DNA of 64,000 nt, taken from NCBI RefSeq assembly GCF_963576545.1, contig NC_083639.1, forward strand, positions 27,855,147-27,919,146. The letters are read 5' to 3'. A program made the position numbers and the translations under genes. The notes under the pieces were generated by a model that saw only the letters and a program-made list of their open reading frames with translations, had not been told where the DNA came from and searched no databases. This stretch comes from Limanda limanda (taxonomy: Eukaryota > Chordata > Actinopteri > Pleuronectiformes > Pleuronectidae). Below, piece by piece: positions 36,492 to 50,744 of this stretch; the first letter of the stretch is position 1, and every line of letters begins with the position of its first letter.

Positions 36492-39400
36492 CTTTCCCTG
36501 GAACGAAAGAAGGGACAATAACAGACTTTCATTTGAGCAAATAAGAGGCTGAATTTATTCTGGTACAGAGACGTGTTGTGAACGTGTGAGATGAATCTCT
36601 GCTCGCTCGCCCTCAGCATCGCCTCAACTGCTTGTTTGCTCTGACTATTGGAAGCCGGCTTACAGTAACAGACTTCTGTTGCTTTTTCAATTGTTCCAAT
36701 ATGTGTTGCCATCCGCGAAATCCCATATAATAAATGCCAGGTGGTCCTTTGTTAAGAGAAATAACCGGTTCGGGGTGTTTCTTTCTGCGAATGTAACACA
36801 ACGCTTCTCGATTGTCATTGCAAATAACCACGTTCTCCAGTTCCCCGACGGCCGTGCGATGCTGCTGCCTCCGGCTTCAACAGAGGTTCTCCCCCCCCCC
36901 CCTCTCAGCTCGGGCTGGTGGCGACCGGTCTTAGCGAGAATTGAAATACACTCTGATGTTGGACGCAGCTGCTGAGAATTGGCAGCGAAAAGGTAGAACA
37001 AAATATTTTCTGCTTTGGCTTTCTCCTACTGGCAATAAATGAGACGTTCAATCCACTCATCATGTCACAGGTTTATTCCATTACATCTGTAACATCCAAT
37101 CTGATTTCACACTTCCCCGGGGCCACACAGCAGCAGCAACCTTTCGTTGCCTTTGTTGTATTTTTAGAAACCAAAGCTGGAAGACATTTAGCTCACAGAT
37201 CGATGGTATGATCATGTGTTTAATAAGAAAAGAGCACAAGTAACGATAACTACCTCTTTAAAAGTTCTTCAGTAAATTACTTTTAATTGCTCCCAAATGG
37301 TCCTTTGATCCACCAGAGTGGATTCTCTTAAAGAAGAGATTTAAGGCCTAAATACTTTACTCCTTCCCCTGATTGCTACGAGCAGATTGTCTCCAAATGA
37401 CGTCTGTGGAGAAAGACGTCTGTTGTTCTATCCGTTATATTTTGGCTTCTTTGCTGGATAGTGGGAGGAAGTGGAGACGTGTCGTCCATCTGTACAGACA
37501 GTCTGGTTCTCCTAAATACCTTAAAAGGGAAGGTTCAGGTGAGGGGTATTCATGTTAGTTGCACCATCACCACTAGATGCCACTAAACCCTAAACACTAA
37601 ACCTTGGAATTTCGTAAAAGTTCTGTGGAAATATCTGACATATCCTGTTTTAATCCTCTTGTTTGAATTTGGGGTTGTGTTTCTTTTTGTGACGCAGTTT
37701 TTAGGATAATATAAGAAAAATGCTATAAAATACCAACATAATTGCTTCAATGCACTTTGGCCTTGACCCTACACGTCTGTGGAACTCTACCGGAGGGATG
37801 AGCACAATTCCTCCAAGAGATAATCCATCATATTGTGTTTTGATGCTTTTGATGGAGAGAGCTGTCTAAAATCTCCTGCAGGTGTTGGGTGGAGTTGTGG
37901 TGACTGCAAAGGGCAAAGAACATGATTCACATCAAATACTCGAACCAGCTTTCTTTCTGAAATACTGGAAATCAGTCCAGTAAAGTCCTGATCTCTAAAA
38001 GATTCCAAGGTATCTGTTGATTCTTTAAGTTTTGTCCTATATACTGTATATATATATATATAGAATCCAAATTACTATTGACGTATTCACATTTATTTTT
38101 CTGATCAAGAGAAAGATTTTTAAACCATGTGTTTAATATTCAGCACCTCTATAAAAAGCTTTTATTATGTGATGTCCATTGCTGTTATCTTTATTTTTAT
38201 TATTATCTGTATTATTATTGTTGTTTGTGACTTTTATATTGTTCATTGTGAAGCACTTTGTTACTTGTATAGATAAGTTATCTACAAATTTAGTTAGACC
38301 ATCGCACACAAGCACAATTACACAATTAGATAAAACACTAGGAAAACATGTGTTAAATCCAAAAAAACATCCAACAACACAAACAGAAAAACAAAAAAAC
38401 AGATTAATGTTCGTAAACCAAACTTAATCCAAAGCCAGCCTGAGGAGGTTTACTTATAAAGTTTGACAAACCTCCAGCTGCTCTCAGCTCCTCAGGGAGA
38501 CTCTTCAATAAAAGCTGCCTCATCACATCCAAAATCTAACACAATAAAGCAACTCGTCCTGGTTCAAACTCTGAGAAAGTCGACTTTAAGTACAAGTCAT
38601 TATAGTAACTGGTGGCCGATGGTGAAGGCTTTAAACCCGGTGCTGTGTGTTTTCTCTCTTTCTGCCGCCACAGACCTCTGGATCGTCTGCAGTCAACTTT
38701 TGGATCGACGGAGAGTTTTACATTAGCAGAGTCTGCTCAATGTAAAAGCATGAATCCTTTTTTCCTTTACTCAAATGTCAGTGTGTTTTTTGAAGTGATA
38801 AAAAGCAGATCTGGAAACAACCGTGTGACCAATTTTCTCTCTGAGCTTTAGAATCTATGTTAAAACATCTGAGATCTGAGTTTTGAGACGTCCACACACC
38901 TGCGTCCGACCACCGCTGCCACTCGTGGGTTTTCTTGCTCTGTCGACACTAACGCTTACACTTAATCAAACTTTTCACTCTGTGTTTGAGCCTCAAACGT
39001 GATTGAAAGTCTCTAAAACTGAGACTTTTTAAAAGCCTTCCAAATTTCCTCATGCTCCAGAAACAACTACAAATATTTGACCTTAAACCGGTGTCTCTAC
39101 GTTTGGTTTTGCACTGCGAGGTCTGCATTTGGATCCAGAAAACCTCACAAAATGTGACATCATCACGAGACACTGTCACATAAAGTTGTGTGTCATCAGC
39201 ATAACGTCCGTTTGGTTTGATGTGTACAGGGGTTCAGAAGGATGAGGAAACCCACAGGTTATTTTGACATTATCACTGATTTGAACTCAACTCTCTGCCA
39301 GACAGAAAGAAAGACAAACCAGATTCCCGACAGCCCAATGCGATTCCTCTGATGCCGTTTAAAAAACGTTTAAAAAGCTGTTTTGGCCTCTACAGGGATC

Positions 39401-41264
39401 CTTATGTCAGTGAGCACTTTAACAATGTCTGCTTCGGTGCTGAGATTAGCATGAGAACCAAGTTGAAACGTATCCAACTTGTTGCTTGAGTTGTGGTTTC
39501 ACAAGTGAAGTCTTAAACCTTGTGGGGAACAAGCCTCGCTGCATCCGATGATTAACTCCCAACTCCCGGCTGGCCGGGTCATTTACTGCATGTCAACCGC
39601 CAACCCCCCCCCCACGTCTCCTGTCTTCCTCAGCGAGCTCCATTGGATAAAGGCATCAGATTACTTATTTTCAAAAGGACTTCTAATACGTAGTCAGAGC
39701 TGCAAGTGGATGGTTTGGGTATTTGCTACTTGAGCGTTTCAGCGTCAACCAGGCGATGAATATCTGACTGAGCTTCTCAGTGTTTATTCAACTCTTTATC
39801 AGCAGAATGGAGTTTATTACTGGACAAGCAGGAGAAATGAGACGGCTGCTCTGGAGTTAGTGAGGGGATGGATGTGGTAAAAGGCCCCCTGGGGTTTTTA
39901 TGTGAGAATTCATGATGAATTTTATTTACAAGGAAGAAACAAGGGATCCTGAGCAGAGAAAATAGAACAATGACTATTGTTCTATTAAATGTGAAAGAAC
40001 ATCGGTCGAGCTCAGAAGTTCACCGGCCCTCTTATGACACCACTTTTAAATGCACTATAAATGTGAAAGGTCAATAATTCTTTTTTGAGTTTTGTGGTTA
40101 GAAAAATCTGAAATATTGTGTTTAAACATTTTTTTATTCGAAAATTTTGTGTTTATTATCTTTTTAAACTTCAGCAGAGTAATCGTCAAATCCTGCAACT
40201 AACTATTACAACAATTCAAAGTTTTGCTGTCATATGCAGAAATGAGAAGTGATATATTTCATTAAAGTCTTATTTTTCCTTATGTGTCCGTTTGGAGATA
40301 AATAAATAAAATATATATATAGAATGAAATCTATAAAAATGACTACAAAGATAAAAAGGAGAAAGAAAGGAAGTTAAAAAAAACACATTCATATCCACTC
40401 AACCAAACACATCATACACACGCTTCAATACACATCCATCAATATATAATATGTTTATAAATGATCAAACTGGAAGAACAAGGGGTAATTTGGTTTATGG
40501 AAATATGTGCTGGGAAACTTGAGGAGTAGTAGAGTTTTCTTTTTTCCACTTGTTCTATACAAATTCCGCAAATTTAACATCAATCCCTGTGAGAAGTTGT
40601 TGGAACTCAACCCAAAAAAGGCAGAAAGTTCAAGGTTATTATACTCGAAAGAATAAAATGTTCCCAAGTTCAATGTCTCACCCCTTTGTTAAGTTTCAGG
40701 GAACATCGGAGCTGCAGGATTCAGGAGGAAACATTTGATCTGATTATAATATTCATAAAAGGGTAAAGCACTGGGGTTAAAAAGATAAAATGAATCAAAA
40801 CAATAAAAAAACTCTTGGATAAAAGAACTGAAATCTATGGAGGCACCACACGATCAATACTGCAGGGGGTGCCACCGCTTGCTGTAGCTGTGTCCAAAGT
40901 GACGCAGGTGTTTCACCCATCGGTCAAATGTGTGAATAGAAAATGAGACACTGTGGAAAATTGAACATCCATGAACCCGGGCGGCTCGGGTGTAGTCGAT
41001 CTTTTCTACAAACAGGAGGAACACTCCCAGCAGAGATCAGAACTCTCTGTGAGTGGAGCCATGTGTGCGAGCTGAGAGAGTCCGAGAGGAGCTGCTCATC
41101 TCACGACCCGGTTCGCTCACAGATGGGCGAGAGGCAGAGGTCAAACTTCCTGAGCGTGTAAACATACTTCCACAATAAAGGATTCTGCCTCTTCTCTAAA
41201 AACCATGACCAGACAGCAGTGCCCAATTTAAAACCTGGAAGCAGTTGCAGGTTTCAGGACAGTT

Positions 41265-41960
41265 TAGAAAAGGCAACCGCTCGATCCGATTGAGATCTGA
41301 GGAATCTGGCAGCTCCTTGAACCCGTGGTCGTGTTGCTCAAACCATTCCTGAATAAATTTAGAAGTGGCCAAGAGCTTTTGATCCGTCTCCGAGAGGCTT
41401 CTGCCACGAGGGGATATTGATTCCTTACTCGGTCTGTTTAGGTTGGAGGTGTATGTGTCAAAGGAGCATCCACATGGACGCCCAAGGTTTCTGGATCGCC
41501 CAGAACATCACACACCACTGCTACCAGCCTGCCCTTCCCTCCATCCTGCTGCCACCCCCTCCCCAGGTGAAGGATGCACATGATACATCCATCTTCTAAC
41601 TATCTCACTTGTCTCTTGAGGGTAGTGGAGGGACTGGAACCAAACCCAGTAGACATTGGGCCAGACGCCCTGGACAGGTGCTGATATATAGACAAACAAC
41701 CATTCAGTCATCGAGCAGATCAACTCTGTCATTTGAGGATCGGACCAAATTTCTGCTTATGTCGATCAAATGAATTTCTGACAGGTCTGACATTTTGGTC
41801 AAACAAATCAAACACATCTTCCAAGCCACTTGGAACGACCTCAGGATGCAGTGGCCTGCCGTTATGGTGATGATCCGACCCAACGGTCTCACCTTCACAA
41901 TTCAGCCTTTGTCAGAGACGCTTGGACACATTTTTTTGATAAAGATCCATCAATTTTTTT
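41265..41960 (-). pseudogene. broken Tc1-like transposase
   Basis: Read on minus, 41960-41740 resembles the N-terminal helix-turn-helix part (RPLGRIITITAG then a W residue context). The part from 41360 resembles the C-terminal catalytic part (IQEWFEQHDHGFKELP, then SSDLNRIER where SPDLNPIEH is usual). Stops, frameshifts and a foreign block of about 140 bp (41590-41732) break it. Tc1/mariner transposases cut and paste DNA with a DDE site, and this copy is dead. Confidence 0.7.
41590..41732 (-). repeat. repeat fragment inside the Tc1 remnant
   Basis: CATCCATCTTCTAACTATCT, GAGGGTAGTGGAGGGACTGG and CCCTGGACAGGTGC are the reversed words of the fish repeat represented at 14533. Confidence 0.5.
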
Positions 41961-42004
41961 CCTGGGAAACGAGGTGAAAACTTTGTAAAATGACAAATCT
42001 TGCA

Positions 42005-42190
42005 ATTGTACAAATCCTGGATCTGCATTATGATCCAGATCGACACACACATTTAATCGTTTATTCCGTCGTTACACCACATTCATCAAGTTTCATTGTT
42101 TGTTGTATTGTTTGTTTGAAAAAACACACAAACCAACCCACAAACGAATAGGTGGGGGTGAAATTATAACTCCCTGGGCGGAGGTAATGA
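42005..42190 (+). repeat. old teleost interspersed repeat fragment
   Basis: CTGGATCTGCATTATGATCC, ATCAAGTTTCATTG, a CAAAC-rich stretch, and GGTGGGGGTGAAATTATAAC then GGGCGGAGGTAAT at the end. Confidence 0.65.
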
Positions 42191-45100
42191 TTGTGAGCAT
42201 GAAGTGTTGTTTTTCTCAAAGTTTCAGCCCAAAGACAGACGCTCCAACTTCCCCTGGTGTATCCCATCTGTAGTTCCAGCCCCCCCACCCAACCCCAACC
42301 CCCCCCGTCGACCCTCAAAGGATAAGTGTTATCGCTAACGGGTGAATGTTTATATCAGACACAGTTTGAGAGCAAGTGTGTGCATGTCTCCTCTAATGAA
42401 CACTTGTTGTTGCTGACTGTATTGGAGATGGTGAAATTCCACAGCGATGCATCAACGTTTCCACTAATAAAATCATCGTCGTTATTTGAAAATTGACGAT
42501 CATTAGCCCCAATTATTCGCTGCAGGTTTAGAGTCGGTAAGAGATCGCAGCTGTGTCGGAGCAGCGCAGACTTCTATCGGATTAGAGGAACTGTTATTAG
42601 ATTAAAGTGAAGAAAGTAGGTGAACACAGATCTTGGAAGCAGAACACGGAGAAACAGATGGTTCTGCTTTTCAACCCGAGCGGTAGTTCTGACGATCCAA
42701 CTGCTGTTTTTCCTCATAGTCCCACTAATAACAAGATCAAAGGAAAAACGTTTATATACTCACGAGTCGCTGAACCGCAGATAATTCAAACTTAATTCAC
42801 GATAAATATATATTAACGTCGTAAATTCCACGTGTGACGGCTGCACTTAAAACACCTGAGGCTCGTCTGTCGGCCGATCCGACCAAACAACGGTTTTATG
42901 TTCACGTTGTTTCCCACGACATCGGTTCCCTGCTGACTCGCCCCTGACTCTCTGCGCACCTGAACGCTAACATCAACCAGAACGTTCTTTAACCTTCAGA
43001 CCCAGTGTGTGCTAACGCCGATAAAACGCAAAACGCAGGATTAACGCTCAGCTGTGCTTCGTCTGTTTGAAACTCGCGACCCACACGAAGAGGAGGACCG
43101 ACATCACAGCGCCCCCCCCCCCCCCGGTGGGCCGCTTCTCATTTGGAAACAGTTTTGAGTCGTTGCCATCACCGCGGATAAATCGCGAAGGAACCCATGA
43201 GGTTTTGTTTTTACTGAATCTGGCTCCAGGTTCACACACAGGCCTGTGTTAGTACCCAGTGTGACGGGTGTTGTTTTCACCTTGTGATTGTGTGTGTTGT
43301 GTACTTTGTGTGTGAGGACCAGTTTGTCAGTTGGACCTTTCGAAGTGAGGACATTTAGCTCTGTCCTTAATTCATGACACACAAAGGTCACTCGAGGGCT
43401 GTTTTGAGGGATTGTTTTTTATAGTCAGGGGCTCGGATGAGTTCAGTTCAGAGACGTCCTTGGCACACCTGCACTAGTGGGAGCTATCACTGAGAGGGGG
43501 TGGGGGGTGAGGACTCTGCAGGTGATTCTGTCTGTGGACAGATTTCCGTGTCACTATGGCACAAAATCCCAAAGTTTCACAGGTTTTTGTTAAGTAAGAA
43601 TGAAGGTTAATTTATAAAAACTTGTGAAATAACGTTTTACTGCTGCTAACTGATGCAAAATGGTTCCGAATGTTTTTTTTTATTTTCAAACTTTTAATAA
43701 TTTTATTAAAAATAACATTTACTTTAAAACAGACCCTACAGTTATTTCTTAGAAGGTTTATATTAGCATTATCATACTTTATGTCTTATTTTAATTTAGA
43801 ATACTGAACTCAAAATACACTGGGACTTAACAAGGCTGTTTTTGAGTTGACATATATTTGAGTGAACTCTGAGAGCCTTTGATCGAGCTGTCAGAAAACA
43901 ATCAGCACAAAGGAACAACTGCTCAAAACCAAACGGCTGAATAACGACATCGTGAAACATCGCAGTCTCTTCCCGGAGAGATAAGAAGATTTGATCGATT
44001 CAATCTTCCTCCTCAGTTACTATACGACTGTACAGCTTCCAGAATCCAGAGATTAGATTAGATTCAATCGGAATGTTGATAAATTCATCTGATTTCAATC
44101 ATCACAGTTCTTTGTTTTTCCTGTCCTGCTTTCTGTCTCTCAGTCTACACAGAAAAAGGTGGTTGGCGCTGAGGCAGCCTGAGACTCGACTTCAACAAAA
44201 CTCTAACTCCTCTGCATGTTTAATGTTTCTAGGTTAATAATAAATTCTAAAATGTTAATAATTAACAGGGTCAGAAAAATCACAAATTGGATCTTACTTG
44301 TATCCCTATATTCATATATTTATATTTATAAGTAAATGACAGTTATGGAAAATTCAAGAACCACTTGTATCCTACAGTTTTTTTTTTGCTGACATCACTT
44401 CCAGAACAAAGATGTTCATGTCTGACACCTGTTTCTTTGAAGGTTAATTCACTCTGTATGTTTCTACCTCATGTCTGATGACTCGCCCATGTTTTATGAG
44501 CGGAAAACCTTAAGAGTTACTTTGGAAATGAGTCCTGGAGCAAAGTAGATATTTTCCAGGCGACTGTTGTTATTTTCACCTCGTTCAAAAGCACTTTAAC
44601 CAGAACACGACTGAGGACGAATCCTCCATTTGTCCCCGGGACAGAGGACATTTAGTGTTTGGTGAAAACAGCTGCCTCCTCCCGCTGCTGCCGGAAACAT
44701 GTTAATGTGAGAACAATTCAGACTCAAGTGAAACAGTAAATCTAAAAAAGCTGGTTTAAAAATGGAGTTGGTTGTAATTCTGTGTGTCTAAAAATATATA
44801 TAAAATACGTTTAATAATAACAGTGTTTTATATGTGTGTATTAAATAATATTGGACGGTGTGAATGCATCAGACACGAAGCTGCGGGACACGTCCCCTGT
44901 CTCTGTCCAAGCTCCGGACGTGTCTGGCTCAGTTATTCAGGACAGCTCTCAGGAGAACGGCTCAGAAACTCATTCACAGATTCCGCTGCTTTCTGGCTCT
45001 GAAGCTCCTCTGCTCACTTTCCATGTGAAGTCAGCGCAGACGAAAGCTTAGAGCTGGCTCATTTCTTATTGTTGTTACAGTTCCAGATACTGGGATTTAT

Positions 45101-45299
45101 TGTGAAACTAAGGTGCAGTTTTAAGTGCGTTGTGGAATGTGTGTTGACTTTCCCTCTCACAGTTTGGTTTGATATCCAGACTGTGATAAAACAAGTGTGT
45201 CTTTGCAAAGATGCAGTTCAGACAGTTTGGGTCTGTAAGATGTTAATATAGTTTTTTCATGAATGGCATAATAATTGTAATACATATTTTCTAGAAGTA

Positions 45300-45560
45300 G
45301 ATAGTTGATGGAAATGTGTAAAAACTACCGGACGGATTTACGTAAAACTTGGTGAAAGGAGATTTGTACGAATCAGGAGAAACTAAACTAAGTGTTTGTG
45401 CAGATCTCGATCTCGGGGCAGAACCAGGATTTTTGATTTTCTCACGTTTTTGACATTTTCATTGATGTCTCAGAGAAGTATTCATTGTTAAATGTGGATT
45501 CATACGGATCCCGATACTCGTTGGACGTCTGAGTGTGAAAATTCCTATTTTTATATTTTT
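45300..45560 (-). repeat. old teleost interspersed repeat fragment, reverse
   Basis: ACTACCGGACGGATTTACGT then AAAACTTGGTGAAAGG is the reversed form of the family at 42005. GCAGATCTCGATCTCGGGGC follows. Confidence 0.55.
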
Positions 45561-47492
45561 ATAAAGGGGTCATTTATTTTTAGCCATATAAAACTGTGCA
45601 CAGCTTATTTGTTCTGAGCAGATACATTAATTTAAAAGAAGTTTTTTATGGCCAATAATTAATTTCGTTTTTCAGATTTGATCTTGTATATTTCTATTCT
45701 CTATTATATAATTACATATTTAATATTTTCCGGACTGTTTCTAGACTGTCTGTGTCTGTGATTGATTGTTTGGCCTCGGTCAGGTAGTTAAATTAGTAAA
45801 TTAGTTCACTTAAATATTGTTGTTACTCTAAATGTACACGTTTCTATATAAAAAAAATCTAAGCCCTAACATGAACAATTAGGTCAAAATAAAATGCTAT
45901 TATTTGGTCTTATAAATATACAATTAATCAAAACAGCAACAAGAGTGTTTATAAAGAAACCTGGTGAAGAGGTCAAAGTTCAAAGCCTGAATAACACGTC
46001 AGTGGTTTTCACGTCAGCTCCACGTCGCTCCGCTTTTATCTCTTTAGCTCTTTAAATATTCCACACTTGAGTTTTAAATAGTAGGTTAACACGCAGGAAA
46101 CTCAGTATAATATTTAACAAGGTAGGTTTCCTGTCATCCGTCATCTGCGTTTGTCACGTCCGGATTTCAAGCAGCATCACCGGGCGGGTCTCTGTTGGAC
46201 GGTATTAAAAAAATATAACAAATACAAGAGTTCAATTTCACCGTGTGTTGTGATAGAATCCATGCCCCCCCACCCCCCACCTCCCCAATCACCACGCAGG
46301 ACTGTCGCCATCCGCTCATTACAGTCTGACAGACAACTTTACCATAATAAAGTTATAATTTAACAATGTAAATGTTAGGTAAATAAGGAGCAATGAGAAT
46401 CCAAGTTGAGTTTCACTCCTGGATCCAGATCTTGAATCTGATTGTTTCTGGAGAAACTACAAAACCTGAACAGGATCCAGATGTGACTCACAACAAACTC
46501 ACAGTTCGACTCACAAACATTTTCTCCTCCTCACGTCTCTTTGGTTCTTTCTTCTTAACAAACTCAGCTTCTTACACAATCTTTTAAAGTGGAGCTGATT
46601 TACACAAGATGACATATTTTAATATTTGTGAATTATATCAAAACATAATATTTTAATGAAGGCGACAAACTCATGTCCTGATATTTTCCCTCTAACATGA
46701 CACACAATTTCAAATTTTTCTGTCATGAAAAGTCTCATTACTTCAATTTCGTAGTATAATGACTTTATTTAAATATTGTTACAACCTTATTCTTGTAAAT
46801 TTGCAACTTCATTCTCATATTATCACGATCTACAATAAGTGAAATAAGTAAACGTATCTGATCACAACACCTGTAAATGCTTTACGCTGATAAAGTCTTA
46901 AAATTAAGTGAATGCAGGAGGAAATAGTTCATTTCAACTCTTTCCAGTTCTGATGAATCCACGTTGGTGAGTTTCTCCAGATGCACATTTATAAAGCTTT
47001 GCTCATTTCTTTGTCATCGCTGTTGTAACTTAAGTATATATAGTTATTATTTGATCCTATTTACAACTTATTTAAGCGTTAGCTCGCCTGAACACATCTG
47101 CTGCTGCGACAGAAAACAGCCCCAGAGCTGGAAGTCCGAGGTTTCTGTGAAAACAAGTTTACAGACGCTCGACCTTAACAACCGAGACATAATTAAAACA
47201 CTGAAAAACGGTCGTCAGAGTCCGGAGGTTAAAGAGCGAAACTCGTCCAAGTGACAACTCACATCTGGACGGGATCAGTGGAAGGTCAGCGAACGATCTT
47301 AACGAGCTCTCGGGGCGCAGCGACCTTCTGGAGCCTTGTCATTAGGACGCCAACGTGGACAAGATTCAGATGCACGACGACCACGAGCTCCTGGATGATG
47401 CTGCTTTCCCGCAGGAAGTGAGCCCGGGAGTGACCTTCAGCCTGCTCCTTGTTTAACTGTAAACAGATGATTTCCTCCGGAGATGAGCTCCG

Positions 47493-47568
47493 TATATAAC
47501 CCACGTGTTTATGTTGACGTCCGTTTACTTTCACTCAACCTTTCACGTGATTAACAAGATGGCCGCCG
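47493..47568 (+). promoter_or_regulatory. candidate promoter-like motif cluster
   Basis: TATATAA (47493-47499), CACGTG (47502-47507), TCACGTGA (47543-47550, palindromic E-box of the MITF/TFE/USF type) and AAGATGGCCGCC (47557-47568, YY1-like with one mismatch) lie within 76 bp in a locally GC-richer patch. No long coding frame follows on either strand. Confidence 0.3.
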
Positions 47569-48073
47569 CCGTGTGTGAAGTGGCTCATTAACACGTCATG
47601 AATGTTCTCACCAGCGTGATAATCAGCAGCAGCTTCAACACTCGTGAGGAATCAATAAAACTTTACTGGTTGTGCATCATCTTTTATTGACTCTTTAATT
47701 GACTTTCTGTTGGAAGATTTATCCGACTGCAGTTTTAAAGTTTGTGAGTCGTTAAAAAAAATGTACTGTTTTATTCGTTAATTGTTTTAAAAGATTATAA
47801 AGATATTTATGGGATTATTTGTACAATTAAAGGACTTATTTAGAAGTAGATATATTTTAAAATAATTTAAAAAATTTAATTGTTGAAGCAAGGCGCAAAC
47901 AAACATTAAAGTTAAGTAAAACATTGCTGAGGGAATATTAAGACTTAAATTCATTCAGCAGCTGAATAAAAACCCTAAAATTATTATTATTACATAAATG
48001 TGTTGACAAGTGTGTGAACTTTGCTCTCAGCCTCCGTCCAGTTCATCCCAAAACCAGCTTCATGGGGAGCGAG

Positions 48074-48074
<1 letters not shown>

Positions 48075-48133
<59 letters not shown>

Positions 48134-48238
48134 ACACAGACACGCACACACACACACACACTCACACACACACACACAATCACACAGACACGCACAAACA
48201 CACACACACACACACTCTCACTCACACACACACACACG

Positions 48239-48292
<54 letters not shown>

Positions 48293-48459
48293 CACACAAT
48301 CACACAGACACGCACACACACTCACTCACTCTCACTCACACACACACACAAACACACATTCACACACACATACACACATACACACAATCACACATACACA
48401 CAATCATACACACACACACACACACAATCACACATACACACACTCACACACAAGCATCC
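48075..48459 (+). repeat. interrupted (CA)n block, 385 bp
   Basis: CA repeats with recurring ATCACACAGACACG interruptions, showing internal segment duplication. Confidence 0.95.
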
Positions 48460-48748
48460 CATAGCTGATCATAAAACCCTAACCCATTGATACTAAACAT
48501 TTACTAAAACACACTTAAAAAACACTTTTCTTTACAACTGCTCAAACGTTGAAATGCACATTTCACTAAACTCTGAAATCAAAGCATAAAAAATAAATGG
48601 AATAAAGTGGAGGAAAGATTAATTATGAAATCTCAAGACTTACATTCAATCGTAAAAAAGTTGAGTCCTCAACACACTTGAACTTGAACTTTGTCTGCTG
48701 CACAAGTTCCACAAACATGTTGCCCTTGTTAAACCAAAAGCCCAAACC

Positions 48749-48794
48749 TCACACACACACACAAATGAACACACACACACACACACACACACAC
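48749..48794 (+). repeat. (CA)n microsatellite
   Basis: CA run broken once by AATGAA. Confidence 0.9.
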
Positions 48795-50639
48795 TTTAAA
48801 CACCTTATCTATTCTCAGAAACCTGAGACACGATAACAACCTGTTATAACTCACTTATAACCACTTGTCGCTCGCCCTCTGACAGCGTAGGGTCAGCGTC
48901 TCCTCACATGTTCCTGTGAAGATGTGAGCACATGTATTTACTCCCAGCTGGTATTTACTCCGGCTCGCTGATGCAGACGTTTTACTACCTGCTCTCTCTG
49001 GGGCTCTGTTTTCTCTGGGACTGAACACCGAGGCGTCTACACGGGCTGAAGTCCAAACAGATCAGATTATTTTTCATCACCGGGCCCAGATATTTTTATG
49101 TATCTGTGTATTAGCACTTAACAGGCCACAGCTGTAAGGATGTTTTTCTCCGTCTCTGACGTCCAGGATTCAATCTGGAGGATCTCAGTCAGTGGAATGT
49201 TTCTGTTTTCTTCAACCGTTCTTTAAGCTTTGGATTCTCTCTCTCACGTCTTCACGTCTCCTGGAACAGTTCAAACAAGGCGAAGTGAGAAAGTCTCTTA
49301 CCTGCGGCTCCAGCTTCTCTCCTTCCTCTGTCTTCTCTGTCTCTCTTTGCTGCGACGTCTCTTTATTTCTCTGCTCCTTTGATCCACAAGTTCCTCTCCT
49401 CCCTTTCACCTCTGATCTTGTCTTTTATTTTCCTCCTCTCCTCTTCTACCCCCCCACCCCCCCTCTCTCTCTGTCCTGCCTCAGTTTCCCTCCCTCTGCT
49501 TCCGTTTTTCCTTCTTTTTCGGCGAACCCCCTTTGTATCCCACCCCCCCCCCCCGTCATACGTTGGCTAAGTATAGGTACCTTGTCCCGCTGCTGATAAT
49601 GAAGACATACTGCGAGCTGGGCTCCGGAGGCGGGACCAGAGCTGCAGAGGGTCGGGGGGGGGTGGGAAAGGTCAGATTATGCAGAGGATGGTAAAGATGA
49701 ATATGAACCAAGTGTTGTTTCCTGTTTGTGTTGACACAGAAAAACCCTGTTGGTCGTTTCTCACCTGCTGGTGTGCGTCCTGAACTTCTTCTGTGAACTG
49801 TTGTGTGTTTGAAAGTTCAGTTTGTGACTTTGTGCGTTTGGCAGAATTTCCTCCTGGACACACAACGCAACGTGTGTCCCAGATAACTGCAGCTGATCCT
49901 GGACTATGATTACAACCAGACTGCTCTATGTACAATATGTCTATACTCACATATTTGATTAGATTAGTTTATAAGGTATTGTCCGAATCTCCTCTGAAAT
50001 GTGTCTTTGTCGCCAGACGTCCACTGTCTCACATAGAGACAAACATATAACTCAACAGAACAAAACCTTCTACACAAACGGATGAAATTGCGTCTAACAT
50101 TTAAAAACAAGGTTTTGTGTAATTCCTTCAACTTTCAGTCTTTCCACCTCAAACTCAGATTTAACGATTTGACAAAAATAGTTCTTCATTCTGTTTTCCA
50201 TCTTCATTTACAGTAACTTTCAATTGTTGCTGCTCCTTTCATCTCTGCCAGACATTTAAATACTTTAAACATGAACACACCTTTCCATCGAATCATCGTC
50301 CTCCTACAACAACACCAGAGGGTTTTTGCTCATGTTTCTTATTTTATTTTTGTGCTTTTCTTTTAGCCATAACTTTTAATGAAGTAAAATGATTTGATTT
50401 ACTGTCTTTGATTTCAGATTTGGTTTTTATATCATTTGCTGTCTTTGATTTTAAATGACATTGTTTTGATTTGCCTCTTCGCTCTGATGTTTTGTGTGTT
50501 CGTGTTTTTGTTTGTCCTCATTGTGCGTCGCTTAGTAACGGCCGTTTTAAAAGCTGCTATATAAATACTTTATATTACTGTTATATGATTGTAGCACTTA
50601 TTTTTATATTTGTGGATTATTACTTTTATTATTATTATA

Positions 50640-50740
50640 CTGTGTCTATGTTTGGTAATAGGACGACCTTGAGAAAGAGAGATTGCCCTCGGTGGGTTTT
50701 CCTCATACAAATAAAGGTTTGAATGATTGAATGGCGAGCT
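50640..50740 (+). repeat. retroposon 3' tail
   Basis: GAGAAAGAGAGATTGCCCTC then AATAAAGGTTTGAATGATTG matches a common teleost retroposon end. Confidence 0.5.
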
Positions 50741-50744
50741 CAAA

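Noticed and set aside
47286..47534. 82-codon minus frame near the promoter-like cluster
   Set aside because: No recognisable family, no splice context, and expected by chance in a GC-richer patch.
48010..48490. Four overlapping Thr/His frames
   Set aside because: CA microsatellite translation.
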